Assembly (NCBI RefSeq): GCF_013315815.1
Contig: NZ_CP046051.1
Coordinates: 992,001 to 1,056,000 of the forward strand
DNA length: 64,000 nt
Direction of reading: 5' to 3'
DNA from: Caproicibacterium lactatifermentans
GTDB lineage: Bacteria; Bacillota; Clostridia; Oscillospirales; Acutalibacteraceae
Position 1 is the stretch's first letter; each line of letters begins with the position of its first letter. A program made the position numbers and the translations under genes. The notes beneath the pieces are model-generated. The model was not told the origin of the DNA. It was given only the letters and a program-made list of their open reading frames with translations, and made no database searches. Below, in pieces: positions 25,870 to 34,973 of the stretch.

Positions 25870-27201
25870 ATGAAGAAACACATCATTCAAGTAGAGGAAA
25901 GGCCACCTATTCAGCAGTTTATTCCTCTTAGTCTACAGCATCTGTTCGCAATGTTCAGTGCTTCCGTTTTAGTACCGACACTTTTGGGTATCAATCCCGC
26001 AGTCGTTCTATTTATGAATGGCGTTGGTACTCTTATTTACATTCTTGTTACAAAGGGAAAAGCACCAGCTTACCTCGGTTCCAGCTTCGCGTACATTGCT
26101 CCGGCAACCATCATCATCGGCAGCACCGGTCTTGGTTATGCTTACGCGTTGGGCGGATTCGTGGTAACTGGTGCTTTATTTTGTGTAATAGCGCTTATTA
26201 TCAAATTTTGTGGTACAAAATGGATTGATGCGATTCTTCCGCCTGCCGCTATGGGAGCTGTTGTTGCACTCATTGGCCTTGAACTTTCCGGCACGGCAGC
26301 CAAAATGGGCGGTTTAGTCCTGCATGATAACTATAAGCAAATTGATCCCAAGCAGGTGATTGTATTTCTGATTACACTATGCGTTGCGGTATTTGGTTCT
26401 GTTTTGTTTAAAAAATTTCTGGCAGTTATTCCGATTCTGGTTGCGATTGTTGTCGGTTACGTTGTATCCGCATGCCTCGGAATGGTCCAGTGGGGAGCAG
26501 TGAATGCAGCTCCTGTCTTTGCAATTCCGCATTTCCAGATGGCAAAGTTCAACTGGAATGCGATTTCCATTGTTCTGCCGGCTACGCTGGTGGTCGTTTC
26601 AGAACATATCGGACACCAGATTGTAACCAGTAAAATTGTTGGACGCAACATTATTAAGGACCCAGGTCTGCACCGCACGCTGATGGGTGACGGTGTTTCC
26701 ACCATGATTTCTGGCTTGGTCGGCTCCGTACCAACCACGACTTACGGCGAAAACATCGGCGTTATGGCAATGACCGGTGTTTACAGTGTTTGGGTAATCG
26801 GCGGTGCGGCGGTCATTTCTATTATCATTTCTTTCTTTGGCAAAGTATCCGCTGTCATACAGGCTATCCCCAGCCCGGTTATGGGCGGTGTCAGTTTTCT
26901 GCTTTATGGCATGATTGCGACCTCCGGTATTCGTCTGCTAGTTGAACAGAAAGTCGATTACAGCCGTTCTCGCAACCTTGCCATGACCAGCGTGATTTTG
27001 GTGACCGGCCTTTCTGGTGCGTTTATTCAAATCGGTCAGATTCAGCTGACGGGAATGTCACTGGGTGCCTGCGTCGCTATGATTATGGGCTTCATTTTCT
27101 GGATTATCGATAAATTCCACGCGGCAAATGATTACGACGATGCGGAAGAGCCAAGCGATGCCGTAAAGACCGAGCCTGCTGAAAGCAGCGTTACACAATA
27201 A
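25870..27201 (+). CDS. uraA: Uracil/xanthine permease (NCS2 family)
   Basis: Proton-coupled nucleobase importer of 443 residues with about 12-14 membrane segments. NCS2 landmarks are QHLFAMFSASVLVPTLLGIN near the N-terminus, and VVVSEHIGHQ (Glu and His of the substrate site, about residue 240). GLVGSVPTTTYGENIGVMAMTG and a late NLAMTSVILVTGL complete the pattern. These fit UraA-type rather than xanthine-only members, but specificity is not certain. It is monocistronic, between its own promoter and two terminators. Confidence 0.92.
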   Translation: MKKHIIQVEERPPIQQFIPLSLQHLFAMFSASVLVPTLLGINPAVVLFMNGVGTLIYILVTKGKAPAYLGSSFAYIAPATIIIGSTGLGYAYALGGFVVTGALFCVIALIIKFCGTKWIDAILPPAAMGAVVALIGLELSGTAAKMGGLVLHDNYKQIDPKQVIVFLITLCVAVFGSVLFKKFLAVIPILVAIVVGYVVSACLGMVQWGAVNAAPVFAIPHFQMAKFNWNAISIVLPATLVVVSEHIGHQIVTSKIVGRNIIKDPGLHRTLMGDGVSTMISGLVGSVPTTTYGENIGVMAMTGVYSVWVIGGAAVISIIISFFGKVSAVIQAIPSPVMGGVSFLLYGMIATSGIRLLVEQKVDYSRSRNLAMTSVILVTGLSGAFIQIGQIQLTGMSLGACVAMIMGFIFWIIDKFHAANDYDDAEEPSDAVKTEPAESSVTQ

Positions 27202-27246
27202 AGATTGGATTGATCATTTATTAAAAAAAGAAAGAATTAACTTTTT

Positions 27247-27292
27247 AAGGTCTGAACCTACTTTTAATAAAGTTCAGGCCTTATTATTTTTT
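27247..27292 (+). terminator. Terminator after uraA
   Basis: AAGGTCTGAAC pairs with GTTCAGGCCTT (one G-U), then ATTATTTTTT. Confidence 0.85.
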
Positions 27293-27335
27293 AAAAAACA
27301 GCATAAAACAGCATTCGCTTTTATGCTGTTTTTGG
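27293..27335 (+). terminator. Second, tandem terminator after uraA
   Basis: AACAGCATAAAA and TTTTATGCTGTT form a 12-bp stem with loop CAGCATTCGC, followed by TTTG. Confidence 0.75.
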
Positions 27336-27378
27336 GATTGTATTTCCATATACACAATTTAGTGATTTCCACCAATTA

Positions 27379-27407
27379 TGGACAAAAGTAGATATAAGCG
27401 TTACAAT
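27379..27407 (+). promoter_or_regulatory. Promoter of sstT
   Basis: TGGACA (27379-27384), 17 bases, TACAAT (27402-27407). Confidence 0.65.
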
Positions 27408-27452
27408 AGAATAGAAGCGGTTCCAAGCTAATATTAAACAAGGTGACAAAAG

Positions 27453-28706
27453 ATGAAAAAAATTATTCAAAAATGGAACAGCACCAATCTCATCATACGA
27501 ATACTATGCGGGTTGGTTGTCGGTTTCGTTCTGGCATTGGCATTTCCAAAAGCAAGTTGGATTAGCACATTTGGCACGCTGTTTGTTGGTGCATTAAAAG
27601 CTATCGCACCTATTTTGGTGTTTGTGTTGGTCACTGGTTCCATTGCTCAGGCAAAAGGAAAATTTGGACATAAATTTGCAACAGTTATTTTCCTATATAT
27701 TCTCAGTACTCTCGTATCGGCTGCTGTTGCTGTTTTTGCAAGCTTTTTATTCCCAGTTACGCTTACATTTACAAAGGAGAAAGTTTCTCAGGCAGCTCCC
27801 AGCGGTATTGGAGAAGTTTTTACAACACTGCTTCAAAATATTGTCGCAAACCCCATAAATTCACTGGCAAATGGCAACTATATTGGGATTCTGGTATGGG
27901 CTTTGCTGATTGGACTGGCACTGCGGCAAGCCTCTCGGGGAACGAAATCTGCTTTAGGAGATATTTCTGACGCTGTTTCAAAAGTCGTTCAGTGGATTAT
28001 CAGTTTCGCACCGTTTGGTATTATGGGATTGATTTATCACTCTATTTCTACAAGTGGCCTTAATATTTTCGTTACATATGGGAAATTGATTGCAGTTTTG
28101 ATTGGCTGCATGGCTATGGTGGCATTAGGAACGAATCCACTGATTGTTGCAATCTGCCTGAAACAGAATCCGTACCCGCTGGTTTTGCAATGCCTGAAAG
28201 AAAGCGGCATTCCCGCTTTCTTTACGCGCAGTTCCGCTGCAAATATTCCAATCAATATGGCTTTGTGCGAAAAGCTTGGATTGGATAAAGATATGTATTC
28301 CGTTTCCATTCCATTAGGAGCAACAATCAATATGAATGGCGCAGCTGTTACCATAACGGTAATGACATTGGCAGCAGTGCATACACTGGGAATCCCAGTG
28401 AATATTCCTATAGCATTGTTCCTATGTGCGCTTTCTACACTCGCTGCTTGTGGAGCTTCCGGCGTTGCCGGAGGTTCCTTGCTGATGATTCCGCTAGCTT
28501 GTTCTACTTTCGGAATTTCTAATGATATTGCTATGCAGGTAGTTGGCGTCGGATTTATCATTGGTGTCATTCAGGACGCCTGCGAAACAGCCATCAACTC
28601 TTCCGGAGATGTTCTCTTCGCAGCGGTTGCAGAGTATCGGGAACGTATGATAAATGAAAAAAAGGACAGTCAAGACCATTACCGTCTGGAAGCCGGTAAA
28701 TTCTAA
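27453..28706 (+). CDS. sstT: Serine/threonine:sodium symporter SstT
   Basis: 417-residue Na+-coupled amino-acid importer of the dicarboxylate/amino acid:cation symporter family. SstT landmarks are [17 protein letters not shown] at the N-terminus and the re-entrant loop motifs [11 protein letters not shown] and [32 protein letters not shown] and a late [17 protein letters not shown] are also present. The NMNGAA segment binds Na+ and substrate. It is monocistronic with its own promoter. Confidence 0.92.
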   Translation: MKKIIQKWNSTNLIIRILCGLVVGFVLALAFPKASWISTFGTLFVGALKAIAPILVFVLVTGSIAQAKGKFGHKFATVIFLYILSTLVSAAVAVFASFLFPVTLTFTKEKVSQAAPSGIGEVFTTLLQNIVANPINSLANGNYIGILVWALLIGLALRQASRGTKSALGDISDAVSKVVQWIISFAPFGIMGLIYHSISTSGLNIFVTYGKLIAVLIGCMAMVALGTNPLIVAICLKQNPYPLVLQCLKESGIPAFFTRSSAANIPINMALCEKLGLDKDMYSVSIPLGATINMNGAAVTITVMTLAAVHTLGIPVNIPIALFLCALSTLAACGASGVAGGSLLMIPLACSTFGISNDIAMQVVGVGFIIGVIQDACETAINSSGDVLFAAVAEYRERMINEKKDSQDHYRLEAGKF

Positions 28707-28727
28707 AAATAATAGACAAACTTTTTA

Positions 28728-28767
28728 AATGACTGGAGAGCTTAATGAGCTTTTCAGCCATTTTTCT
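28728..28767 (+). terminator. Terminator after sstT
   Basis: Imperfect stem AATGACTGGAGAGCT with AGCTTTTCAGCCATT, followed by TTTTTC. Confidence 0.7.
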
Positions 28768-28807
28768 TACCCTAGCCATCAACGATAAAAAGATAAATCT
28801 CTCGTAG

Positions 28808-28836
28808 TTGTAGTTTCTTTGTGTAAATGTTACAAT
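28808..28836 (+). promoter_or_regulatory. Promoter of the MATE gene
   Basis: TTGTAG (28808-28813), 17 bases, TACAAT (28831-28836). Confidence 0.6.
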
Positions 28837-28869
28837 AGATTTGCTATCACAAAAAGTTAGGAGAAATGC

Positions 28870-30240
28870 ATGCATTTACAGTTACATACACAGGTGGCTC
28901 AACAAAGCACAAAAGATATGACTTCAGGGAACCCCCAAAAACTGATTATTCAGTTTGCTGTTCCCATTTTTCTGAGCCAGCTTTTTCAGCAGCTATATAA
29001 TACGGTTGATTCTGTGATTGTTGGAAATTACTTAGGAAAAAGCGCATTGGCGGCAGTCAGTTCCTCCGGAACCCTCATCTTTCTGTTAGTCAGCTTTTTT
29101 ACAGGAATGGCTATGGGTGCCGGTGTGGCCATTTCCAAATACTTTGGTGCCGGTGACCAAGAGAAAATGTCAAAAGCTATCCACACCAATGTGGCATTTG
29201 GAGTGGTTGCCGGTATCCTGCTGACAATCGTTGGCATTTGGGCAACGCCGGAAATTTTGCGGTGGATGGGAACGGACCCACGGGTACTGCCACAATCCAT
29301 TGTTTATTTTCGCTATTACTTCTGCGGTGCACTGTCAATCGTCCTGTACAATATTTTTACTAGTATTATGAATGCGGTAGGGGACAGTAAACGTCCGCTG
29401 TACTACCTCATCTTTTCGTCCATTCTCAATGTCGTGCTGGACCTTCTGTTTATCTGCGGCTTTCATCTTGGGGTAGGTTCTGCGGCTGTTGCAACAACTA
29501 TTTCTCAAACTGTAAGTATGCTGCTAAGTCTTTATCATCTGACGCGGAAGGGTACCATTTATCAAGTTTCTCTCCATAAAGTACGGTTCCATACAGATAC
29601 GCTGCGGGAAATGATTCATTATGGTATTCCTACAGGTATACAAAACTCGGTTATTGGCTTTGCAAATGTCATTGTGCAGACAAACATTAACTCTTTTGGC
29701 GAAAATGCTATGGCTGGGTATGGCTCTTACATTAAAATTGAAGGATTCGCATTTTTGCCCATTACCTGCTTTGCTATAGCACTTTCTACTTTCGTCAGTC
29801 AAAATCTTGGTGCGGGGAAACATGACCGTGCCAAAACTGGTGCACGGTTTGGCATTCTAACTTCTATTTTGCTAGCAGAAGGCATAGGCGTTATCATTTT
29901 TTGCAGTGCACCATTTCTAATCAGCCTATTCAATCAGGACTCCGGCGTAATTGCATATGGCGTTCGGCAGGCACATATTGAAACCTTATTTTACTTTGTG
30001 TTGGCCTTTTCTCATTGTATTGCCGGCATTTGCCGTGGGGCTGGCAAAGCGGTAGTTCCCATGCTGGTGATGCTGGGAGTTTGGTGCGTGTTCCGAATCT
30101 TTTATATTTCGGTGGCCATGCATTTTTCACACAACATCACATTGGTCTTTTGGGCATATCCGCTTACATGGAGCATCAGTTCTGCCATTTTCTTAATTTA
30201 TTACAAGAAATCCGACTGGGTTCATGGTTTCGATTATTAA
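28870..30240 (+). CDS. MATE family efflux transporter
   Basis: 456-residue multidrug/toxin exporter with 12 predicted membrane segments in two similar halves. The first helix region PIFLSQLFQQLYNTVDSVIV and the following GKSALAAVSSS are typical of the MATE/DinF-type Firmicute family. The second half begins near IHYGIPTGIQNSVIGFANV. AGGAG lies 9 bases before ATG 28870. Substrates cannot be told from sequence; coupling is by Na+ or H+ in this family. Confidence 0.92.
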   Translation: MHLQLHTQVAQQSTKDMTSGNPQKLIIQFAVPIFLSQLFQQLYNTVDSVIVGNYLGKSALAAVSSSGTLIFLLVSFFTGMAMGAGVAISKYFGAGDQEKMSKAIHTNVAFGVVAGILLTIVGIWATPEILRWMGTDPRVLPQSIVYFRYYFCGALSIVLYNIFTSIMNAVGDSKRPLYYLIFSSILNVVLDLLFICGFHLGVGSAAVATTISQTVSMLLSLYHLTRKGTIYQVSLHKVRFHTDTLREMIHYGIPTGIQNSVIGFANVIVQTNINSFGENAMAGYGSYIKIEGFAFLPITCFAIALSTFVSQNLGAGKHDRAKTGARFGILTSILLAEGIGVIIFCSAPFLISLFNQDSGVIAYGVRQAHIETLFYFVLAFSHCIAGICRGAGKAVVPMLVMLGVWCVFRIFYISVAMHFSHNITLVFWAYPLTWSISSAIFLIYYKKSDWVHGFDY

Positions 30241-30261
30241 ATCATTATATTATGTACATCA

Positions 30262-30300
30262 AAAGCAGCAGCTTGCATTTTTCGCACTGCTGCTTTTTGA
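30262..30300. terminator. Bidirectional terminator
   Basis: AAAGCAGCAG (30262-30271) and CTGCTGCTTT (30287-30296) with A- and T-rich flanks. It serves the MATE gene and the convergent small gene. Confidence 0.8.
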
Positions 30301-30302
30301 AA

Positions 30303-30470
30303 TTAGGTATTTTCAGGCTTCTGTTTTTCTTGCTGAGTGAAAGTCTGTACGAATTTTTGAATTTCTTCGTCTGTCTTTTCACTCAGCGCTGTTTGGTAAA
30401 CTGCCTCCTGTAAATAGATAGGAAGCTGCGGTTTTTCACTGGATTTGTTTTGATTTACATCGTTCTGCAT
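30303..30470 (-). CDS. Small hypothetical protein (55 residues)
   Basis: Starts at ATG 30470 with GGGGGTG upstream on this strand. The protein is hydrophilic and Gln/Glu/Lys-rich (MQNDVNQNKSSEKPQLPIYL... EEIQKFVQTFTQQE), with a predicted helix in the second half and no signal or membrane segment. I do not recognise a family. It ends at the bidirectional terminator. Support is the ribosome site and the gene-sized gap. Confidence 0.5.
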   Translation of the reverse strand: MQNDVNQNKSSEKPQLPIYLQEAVYQTALSEKTDEEIQKFVQTFTQQEKQKPENT

Positions 30471-30549
30471 TTTTTCACCCCCATATCCTATAGAATGGAC
30501 AAGAAAGCGAAAAATACACAGAGAAAGTGTAGGCACTTTCACCCTGCAC

Positions 30550-30578
30550 TTGACAGGGAAAATCATTTTTATTATAAT
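30550..30578 (+). promoter_or_regulatory. Consensus promoter of the fatty-acid operon
   Basis: TTGACA (30550-30555), 17 bases, TATAAT (30573-30578): a full consensus, with predicted start near 30585 inside the operator. Confidence 0.88.
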
Positions 30579-30579
30579 A

Positions 30580-30602
30580 TTTAATTAGTCTAACTAAGTA
30601 AA
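30580..30602. promoter_or_regulatory. Palindromic operator over the start site, probably for FabT
   Basis: A 23-bp inverted repeat: TTTA, one base, TTAGT, spacer CTA, ACTAA, one base, TAAA. The arms are perfect except for one unpaired position each. It directly follows the -10 box, so a bound dimer would block initiation. The first gene is a MarR-type regulator, which makes autoregulation likely. Confidence 0.75.
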
Positions 30603-30625
30603 TAACAGAAGAGGGGCTGAACTAA

Positions 30626-31090
30626 GTGACACAGCTGGAAACAGAATTAAATGATCTGCTGACGCTGGCCTTTCGTTCCGTTCGGGAAATAGAAGAAGAC
30701 ATGCTAAAAAACAGTCATGTTCTAAATATTTCTATCAGTGAGATCCATTTTCTGCAGGCTGTGTACGATTCGGGTGACAACTGCACCATCAGCGCTCTTT
30801 CAGCCAATCAGCGTGTCAGTTTGCCCAGCGCAACAGCCGCTGTAAATAAACTAGCGAAGAAGGGATATGTGGAGAAAAAGAAATGTCCGTCTGACCTGCG
30901 TGTTGTGAATGTACATCTGACTAGATTAGGACATAAGGCGGTTATGGCACATCGCTATTTTCATACTCGTATGGTAAAGGCCGTTTCCGGCGCTTTAAAT
31001 ACAGAAGAACAGGAAGCAATGCTGAAAGGTGTGCAAAAACTCAATCAGTTTTTTGCAGATAAGCTGCACCGGGAGGATAAAGAAAAATGA
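30626..31090 (+). CDS. fabT: MarR-family regulator, FabT-like
   Basis: 154-residue winged-helix regulator at the head of the fatty-acid gene cluster. The recognition helix region reads VSLPSATAAVNKLAKKGYVEKKK and the wing CPSDLRVVNVHLT. Position and size fit FabT, which in streptococci represses fab genes with acyl-ACP as corepressor. The start is GTG 30626 after GAGGGG. ATG of fabH overlaps its stop (ATGA), so regulator and enzyme are made together. Confidence 0.85.
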   Translation: MTQLETELNDLLTLAFRSVREIEEDMLKNSHVLNISISEIHFLQAVYDSGDNCTISALSANQRVSLPSATAAVNKLAKKGYVEKKKCPSDLRVVNVHLTRLGHKAVMAHRYFHTRMVKAVSGALNTEEQEAMLKGVQKLNQFFADKLHREDKEK

Positions 31091-32046
31091 GCTTTACAAT
31101 ATTGGGCACAGGCAGTGCACTGCCTGCTCATACCGTTTCTAATGAGGAACTGTCTAATTTTTTGGACACCAGTGATGAATGGATTTATTCCCGAACAGGA
31201 ATACATACTCGCCATGTGATGACAACAGAATCAATTTTGCAACTTTCCGTACAGGCAGCACAAAAGGCGCTGGAAATGGCACATACATCACCACAGGAGT
31301 TAGACTGTATCATCTGTGCCACGGCAGCAGGAGACTGGATTTCTCCAAGTACAGGCTGCATGATTCAAAAGGAGCTGCAGGCCAGTTGTCCGGCATTTGA
31401 TATCAATGCTGCCTGCAGTGGTTTCCTTTATGCTATGGACGTGGCGGACGGCCTTTTTGTCCGCAAAAGGGCCATCCGCGTACTGCTGGTTGCCGTTGAA
31501 GGCCTCAGCCGGCTGCTGAACTGGAAAGACCGCTCCACCTGTGTTTTGTTTGGTGATGGAGCGGGAGCAGCGGTCCTGGGGGAGGGCGACGCGCTCAAAT
31601 ATATCCACCTGACAGCTGAAGGCTCGCTTGCCATTAACGTTCCATGCAGTGCTGGGACCTCTCCATATGATGCGTTCACTTATCAGCCGCAGGGCCTATG
31701 CATGAATGGAAAAGAAGTTTATAAGTTTGCCGTTCGCTCTATTTGTCATGGGCTACAAAAAGCCAGCGAGACAACCGGAATTCCGCTGGAGAAAGTCGAC
31801 CATTTTCTGCTGCACCAGGCAAATCAACGCATTTTAAACGCGGCAGCCAAAAAGCTCGGCCTACCCAAAGAAAAAATCCCAACAACGATTGCAGATACAG
31901 CAAACACTTCTGCATCCAGCATACCAATTTTGCTGGATGCAGAAGTGCGGGCGGGCCACCTTCATCGGAATGACCTACTTATGCTCTGTGCATTTGGTTC
32001 TGGCCTGACCAGTGGTACAGCTGTACTCCGCTGGGAAAAAGAATAA
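31087..32046 (+). CDS. fabH: 3-oxoacyl-ACP synthase III (FabH)
   Basis: Starts fatty-acid chains by condensing acyl-CoA with malonyl-ACP. 319 residues. The catalytic triad is visible: Cys in INAACSGFLYAM (about residue 109), His in FLLHQANQRI, and Asn in DTANTSASSIP. It overlaps the fabT stop by 4 bases. Confidence 0.96.
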   Translation: MSFTILGTGSALPAHTVSNEELSNFLDTSDEWIYSRTGIHTRHVMTTESILQLSVQAAQKALEMAHTSPQELDCIICATAAGDWISPSTGCMIQKELQASCPAFDINAACSGFLYAMDVADGLFVRKRAIRVLLVAVEGLSRLLNWKDRSTCVLFGDGAGAAVLGEGDALKYIHLTAEGSLAINVPCSAGTSPYDAFTYQPQGLCMNGKEVYKFAVRSICHGLQKASETTGIPLEKVDHFLLHQANQRILNAAAKKLGLPKEKIPTTIADTANTSASSIPILLDAEVRAGHLHRNDLLMLCAFGSGLTSGTAVLRWEKE

Positions 32047-32093
32047 ACTCATTTATCTATAATAAACAACAACTAACAAAGGAGCTACTGAAA

Positions 32094-32333
32094 ATGGAAA
32101 ACAAAGAAACGATGGAAAAGCTCGAAAAAATCTTTCGCGAATATCACGATGACCTGAAGCCAGGTTCTTTAAAGCCAGAAACTACCTTTGAGGAGCTGGA
32201 ACTGGATTCCCTGGACATTGTGGACCTTGCCATGGCCTGTGAGGATGAATTCGGCATTAACATTCCAGATGATGCAAACCTGAAAAATGTACAGGACTTG
32301 CTGAATCTAATTCAGAAAGGCGGCAAGGAATAA
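32094..32333 (+). CDS. acpP: Acyl carrier protein
   Basis: 79-residue acidic carrier. The phosphopantetheine attachment Ser is in ELDSLDIVDL (about residue 41). The flanking helices match AcpP (FEELELDSLD, EDEFGINIPDDANLKNV). An AAAGGAG site precedes ATG 32094. fabK follows after 2 bases. Confidence 0.96.
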   Translation: MENKETMEKLEKIFREYHDDLKPGSLKPETTFEELELDSLDIVDLAMACEDEFGINIPDDANLKNVQDLLNLIQKGGKE

Positions 32334-32335
32334 CC

Positions 32336-33283
32336 ATGCTGCATACACTAATTTGTGACCTTCTGGGAATAGAATATCCGGTTTTTCAGGGTGGCATGGC
32401 ATGGATTGCAGATGCTGATTTGGCAGCGGCAGTCAGCAACGGCGGTGGTCTTGGCATTATCTCTGCCATGAATGCAAACGGAGATTGGCTGCGTGGACAG
32501 ATTCGCAAAGCAAAGACACTGACAGATAAACCTTTCGGTGTAAATATCATGCTGATGAGTCCTTTTGCTGATGAAGTTGCAAAAGTCGTTGTAGAAGAGG
32601 GCGTAAAAGTTCTGACCACCGGAGCCGGAAATCCAGGCAAATATATGGCCGCATGGCGTGAAGCAGGCATTCAGGTGATTCCTGTCGTTGCCAGTGTTGG
32701 CCTTGCACGAATGATGGAACGCAGCGGTGCTACAGCAGTCGTAGCAGAGGGAAGTGAAAGCGGCGGACATATCGGCGAAGAAACAACTATGGCGCTGGTG
32801 CCACAGGTTTGTGATTCCGTAAAGATTCCTGTTATCGCCGCTGGGGGTATTGCGGACGGCCGCGGGATGGCAGCTGCATTCATGCTGGGTGCCTGCGGTG
32901 TACAGATGGGCACACGCTTTCTAGTTGCCAATGAATGCAATGTACATCAAAACTATAAAAAGCGTATTTTAAAAGCCAAAGATATCGATACAATCGTCAC
33001 TGGGCGCCGACAGGGGGACGCAACACGCAGCCTGAAAAACCGCTTCAGCCGGGACTTCTCAAAAGCGGAAATGTCAATGGATATTCCGGTATCCAAGCTG
33101 GAAAAGCGCGGTGTCGGTGCTTTGCGGCGCGCTGCGGTGGAAGGCGACGAAACCACCGGCTGCTTCCTTGCGGGACAGATTGCCGGACTGATAAAAAAAG
33201 AACAGCCTGCGGCGGAGATTGTCCACGAAATTTGTGCACAAGCGGAAGAGATGCTGAAAGGGGCACCAAAATGGGTAAGATAG
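32336..33283 (+). CDS. fabK: Enoyl-ACP reductase II (FabK)
   Basis: FMN-dependent NAD(P)H enoyl-ACP reductase that completes each elongation cycle; it replaces FabI in many Firmicutes. 315 residues with a nitronate monooxygenase-like TIM barrel: PVFQGGMAWIADADLAAAVS, VNIMLMSPF, ESGGHIGEETTM (catalytic His region) and IPVIAAGGIADGRGMAAA with GACGVQMGTRF (FMN phosphate site). Being FabK rather than FabI, it is expected to be insensitive to triclosan. Confidence 0.95.
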   Translation: MLHTLICDLLGIEYPVFQGGMAWIADADLAAAVSNGGGLGIISAMNANGDWLRGQIRKAKTLTDKPFGVNIMLMSPFADEVAKVVVEEGVKVLTTGAGNPGKYMAAWREAGIQVIPVVASVGLARMMERSGATAVVAEGSESGGHIGEETTMALVPQVCDSVKIPVIAAGGIADGRGMAAAFMLGACGVQMGTRFLVANECNVHQNYKKRILKAKDIDTIVTGRRQGDATRSLKNRFSRDFSKAEMSMDIPVSKLEKRGVGALRRAAVEGDETTGCFLAGQIAGLIKKEQPAAEIVHEICAQAEEMLKGAPKWVR

Positions 33284-34188
33284 CATTTCTTTTTGCCGGA
33301 CAGGGTGCGCAGTACCCAGGCATGGGAAAATCCTTATATGACAGCAGCGCAGCTGCAAAGGCTGTCTTTGATACAGTCGAATCGGTTCGGCCGGGTACCA
33401 TTCAACAGTGCTTTTCTGGTACGAAAGAAGAACTCATGAAAACCTCTAATACCCAGCCGTGTGTATTCTCTGTTGACCTTGCAGCAGCACGCGCACTGGA
33501 AGAGGCCGGTATTCACGCGGACGGTGCAGCAGGTTTTTCCCTTGGTGAAGTTGCTGCATTAACTTTTGCCGGTGCTTTTGCAGATGATGCGTTAGGGTGC
33601 TCTTTGGTAACCGAGCGCGGCCGTCTGATGCAGAAAACCAATGAAGAAAATCCCGGTTCCATGGTCGCGGTTTTAAAGCTGCCAAATGAAAAAGTAGAGG
33701 CCATCTGTGCGGAGTTTTCACAGATGTATCCTGTTAATTATAACTGTCCGGGACAGCTGGTCACGGCCGGTGTAAAGGAAAACATTGATGCGTTCTGCGC
33801 CAAAGTAGCTGAAGCCGGCGGACGTGCGAAAAAATTAGCCGTTGGCGGTGGGTTCCATTCACCACTGATGCATCAGGCCTCGATATCTTTTGAATCAGTG
33901 CTGCAAAAGACAGGTGTGAAAGCGCCATCCATTCCGGTTTACGCCAATTACACGGCGAAACCGTATGGAAATGAGAAGGTTAATGTACTGGCCCGCCAGA
34001 TAGAAAATCCGGTTCGCTGGCAGCAAACATTGGAGAACATGGCTGCTGACGGATTCCGGACCTTTATTGAAGTTGGTCCCGGAAAAACATTATCTGGCTT
34101 TGTAAAACGGACTCTGTCCAAAGTACAGATTCTGCGGGTAAGCACAGCCGAGGAACTAGAACAGACAGTACAAACCGTTTTGGGATGA
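33271..34188 (+). CDS. fabD: Malonyl-CoA:ACP transacylase (FabD)
   Basis: Moves malonyl from CoA to ACP. 305 residues. FLFAGQGAQYPGMGK opens the protein, the nucleophile Ser is in AGFSLGEVAAL (about residue 89), and the catalytic His is in GGFHSPLM. ATG 33271 is preferred over the in-frame ATG at 33232 because GAAAGGGG precedes it. It overlaps fabK by 13 bases. Confidence 0.95.
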   Translation: MGKIAFLFAGQGAQYPGMGKSLYDSSAAAKAVFDTVESVRPGTIQQCFSGTKEELMKTSNTQPCVFSVDLAAARALEEAGIHADGAAGFSLGEVAALTFAGAFADDALGCSLVTERGRLMQKTNEENPGSMVAVLKLPNEKVEAICAEFSQMYPVNYNCPGQLVTAGVKENIDAFCAKVAEAGGRAKKLAVGGGFHSPLMHQASISFESVLQKTGVKAPSIPVYANYTAKPYGNEKVNVLARQIENPVRWQQTLENMAADGFRTFIEVGPGKTLSGFVKRTLSKVQILRVSTAEELEQTVQTVLG

Positions 34189-34214
34189 TATCAGAAAAAA
34201 GGGAGGATAGAAAC

Positions 34215-34958
34215 ATGGGTCATACAAAAAAAACTGCTCTGGTTACAGGCGGCAGCCGCGGTATTGGGCATGCTACTGCGCTGCAGCTTGCTAAGGACGG
34301 TATGAATCTTGCTATTTTATATGCGGGAAATACATCTGCGGCACAGGAAACGGTAAAAGAGTTACAGGCACTCGGTGCTGTTGCAAAAGCATACCAATGT
34401 GATGTTTCCAGTTCTAATATGGTTAAGGCGACTGTTAAGCAGGTCCTGCAGGATTTTGGCGGCGTAGATGTCCTGGTAAACAATGCCGGCATCACACGGG
34501 ATAATCTCTTGCTTGCACAGAAAGAGGAGGACCTTGACCGTGTATTGAGTGTCAGCCTAAAAGGCGCTTTTTATATGATTCAGGCTTTGTACCGCAATTT
34601 TATGAAAAAACGTGCAGGGCATATTATCAATATATCTTCTATAGTTGGGCTGCATGGCAATGCTGGTCAAGCCAGCTACGCAGCTGCCAAAGCCGGCGTT
34701 GTTGGTCTGACCAAAAGTGTAGCAAAAGAATTGGCTGGCCGCGGCATTACCTGCAATGCTGTCGCTCCCGGTTTTATTCAGTCTGATATGACTGCTGCCT
34801 TATCAGAACAGGCACGCAGTCAGGCAATTGCAGCTGTGCCGCTCGGCCGTCCTGGCCTTCCAGAAGATGTTGCTCAGGCAGTAGCGTTTCTGGCAAGTGA
34901 CCGTGCAGCTTATATTACTGGTGTCGTCCTTCGCGTAGACGGCGGCATGGGTATGTAA
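34215..34958 (+). CDS. fabG: 3-oxoacyl-ACP reductase (FabG)
   Basis: NADPH-dependent SDR of 247 residues. The cofactor motif is TGGSRGIGHATA near the N-terminus, NNAG follows, and the catalytic Ser (NISS) and YAAAKAGV give the Ser-Tyr-Lys triad. ATG 34215 lies behind GGGAGG; an in-frame ATG at 34185 touches the fabD stop and lacks that spacing. Confidence 0.95.
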   Translation: MGHTKKTALVTGGSRGIGHATALQLAKDGMNLAILYAGNTSAAQETVKELQALGAVAKAYQCDVSSSNMVKATVKQVLQDFGGVDVLVNNAGITRDNLLLAQKEEDLDRVLSVSLKGAFYMIQALYRNFMKKRAGHIINISSIVGLHGNAGQASYAAAKAGVVGLTKSVAKELAGRGITCNAVAPGFIQSDMTAALSEQARSQAIAAVPLGRPGLPEDVAQAVAFLASDRAAYITGVVLRVDGGMGM

Positions 34959-34973
34959 AAAAGGAGGCTTTTT

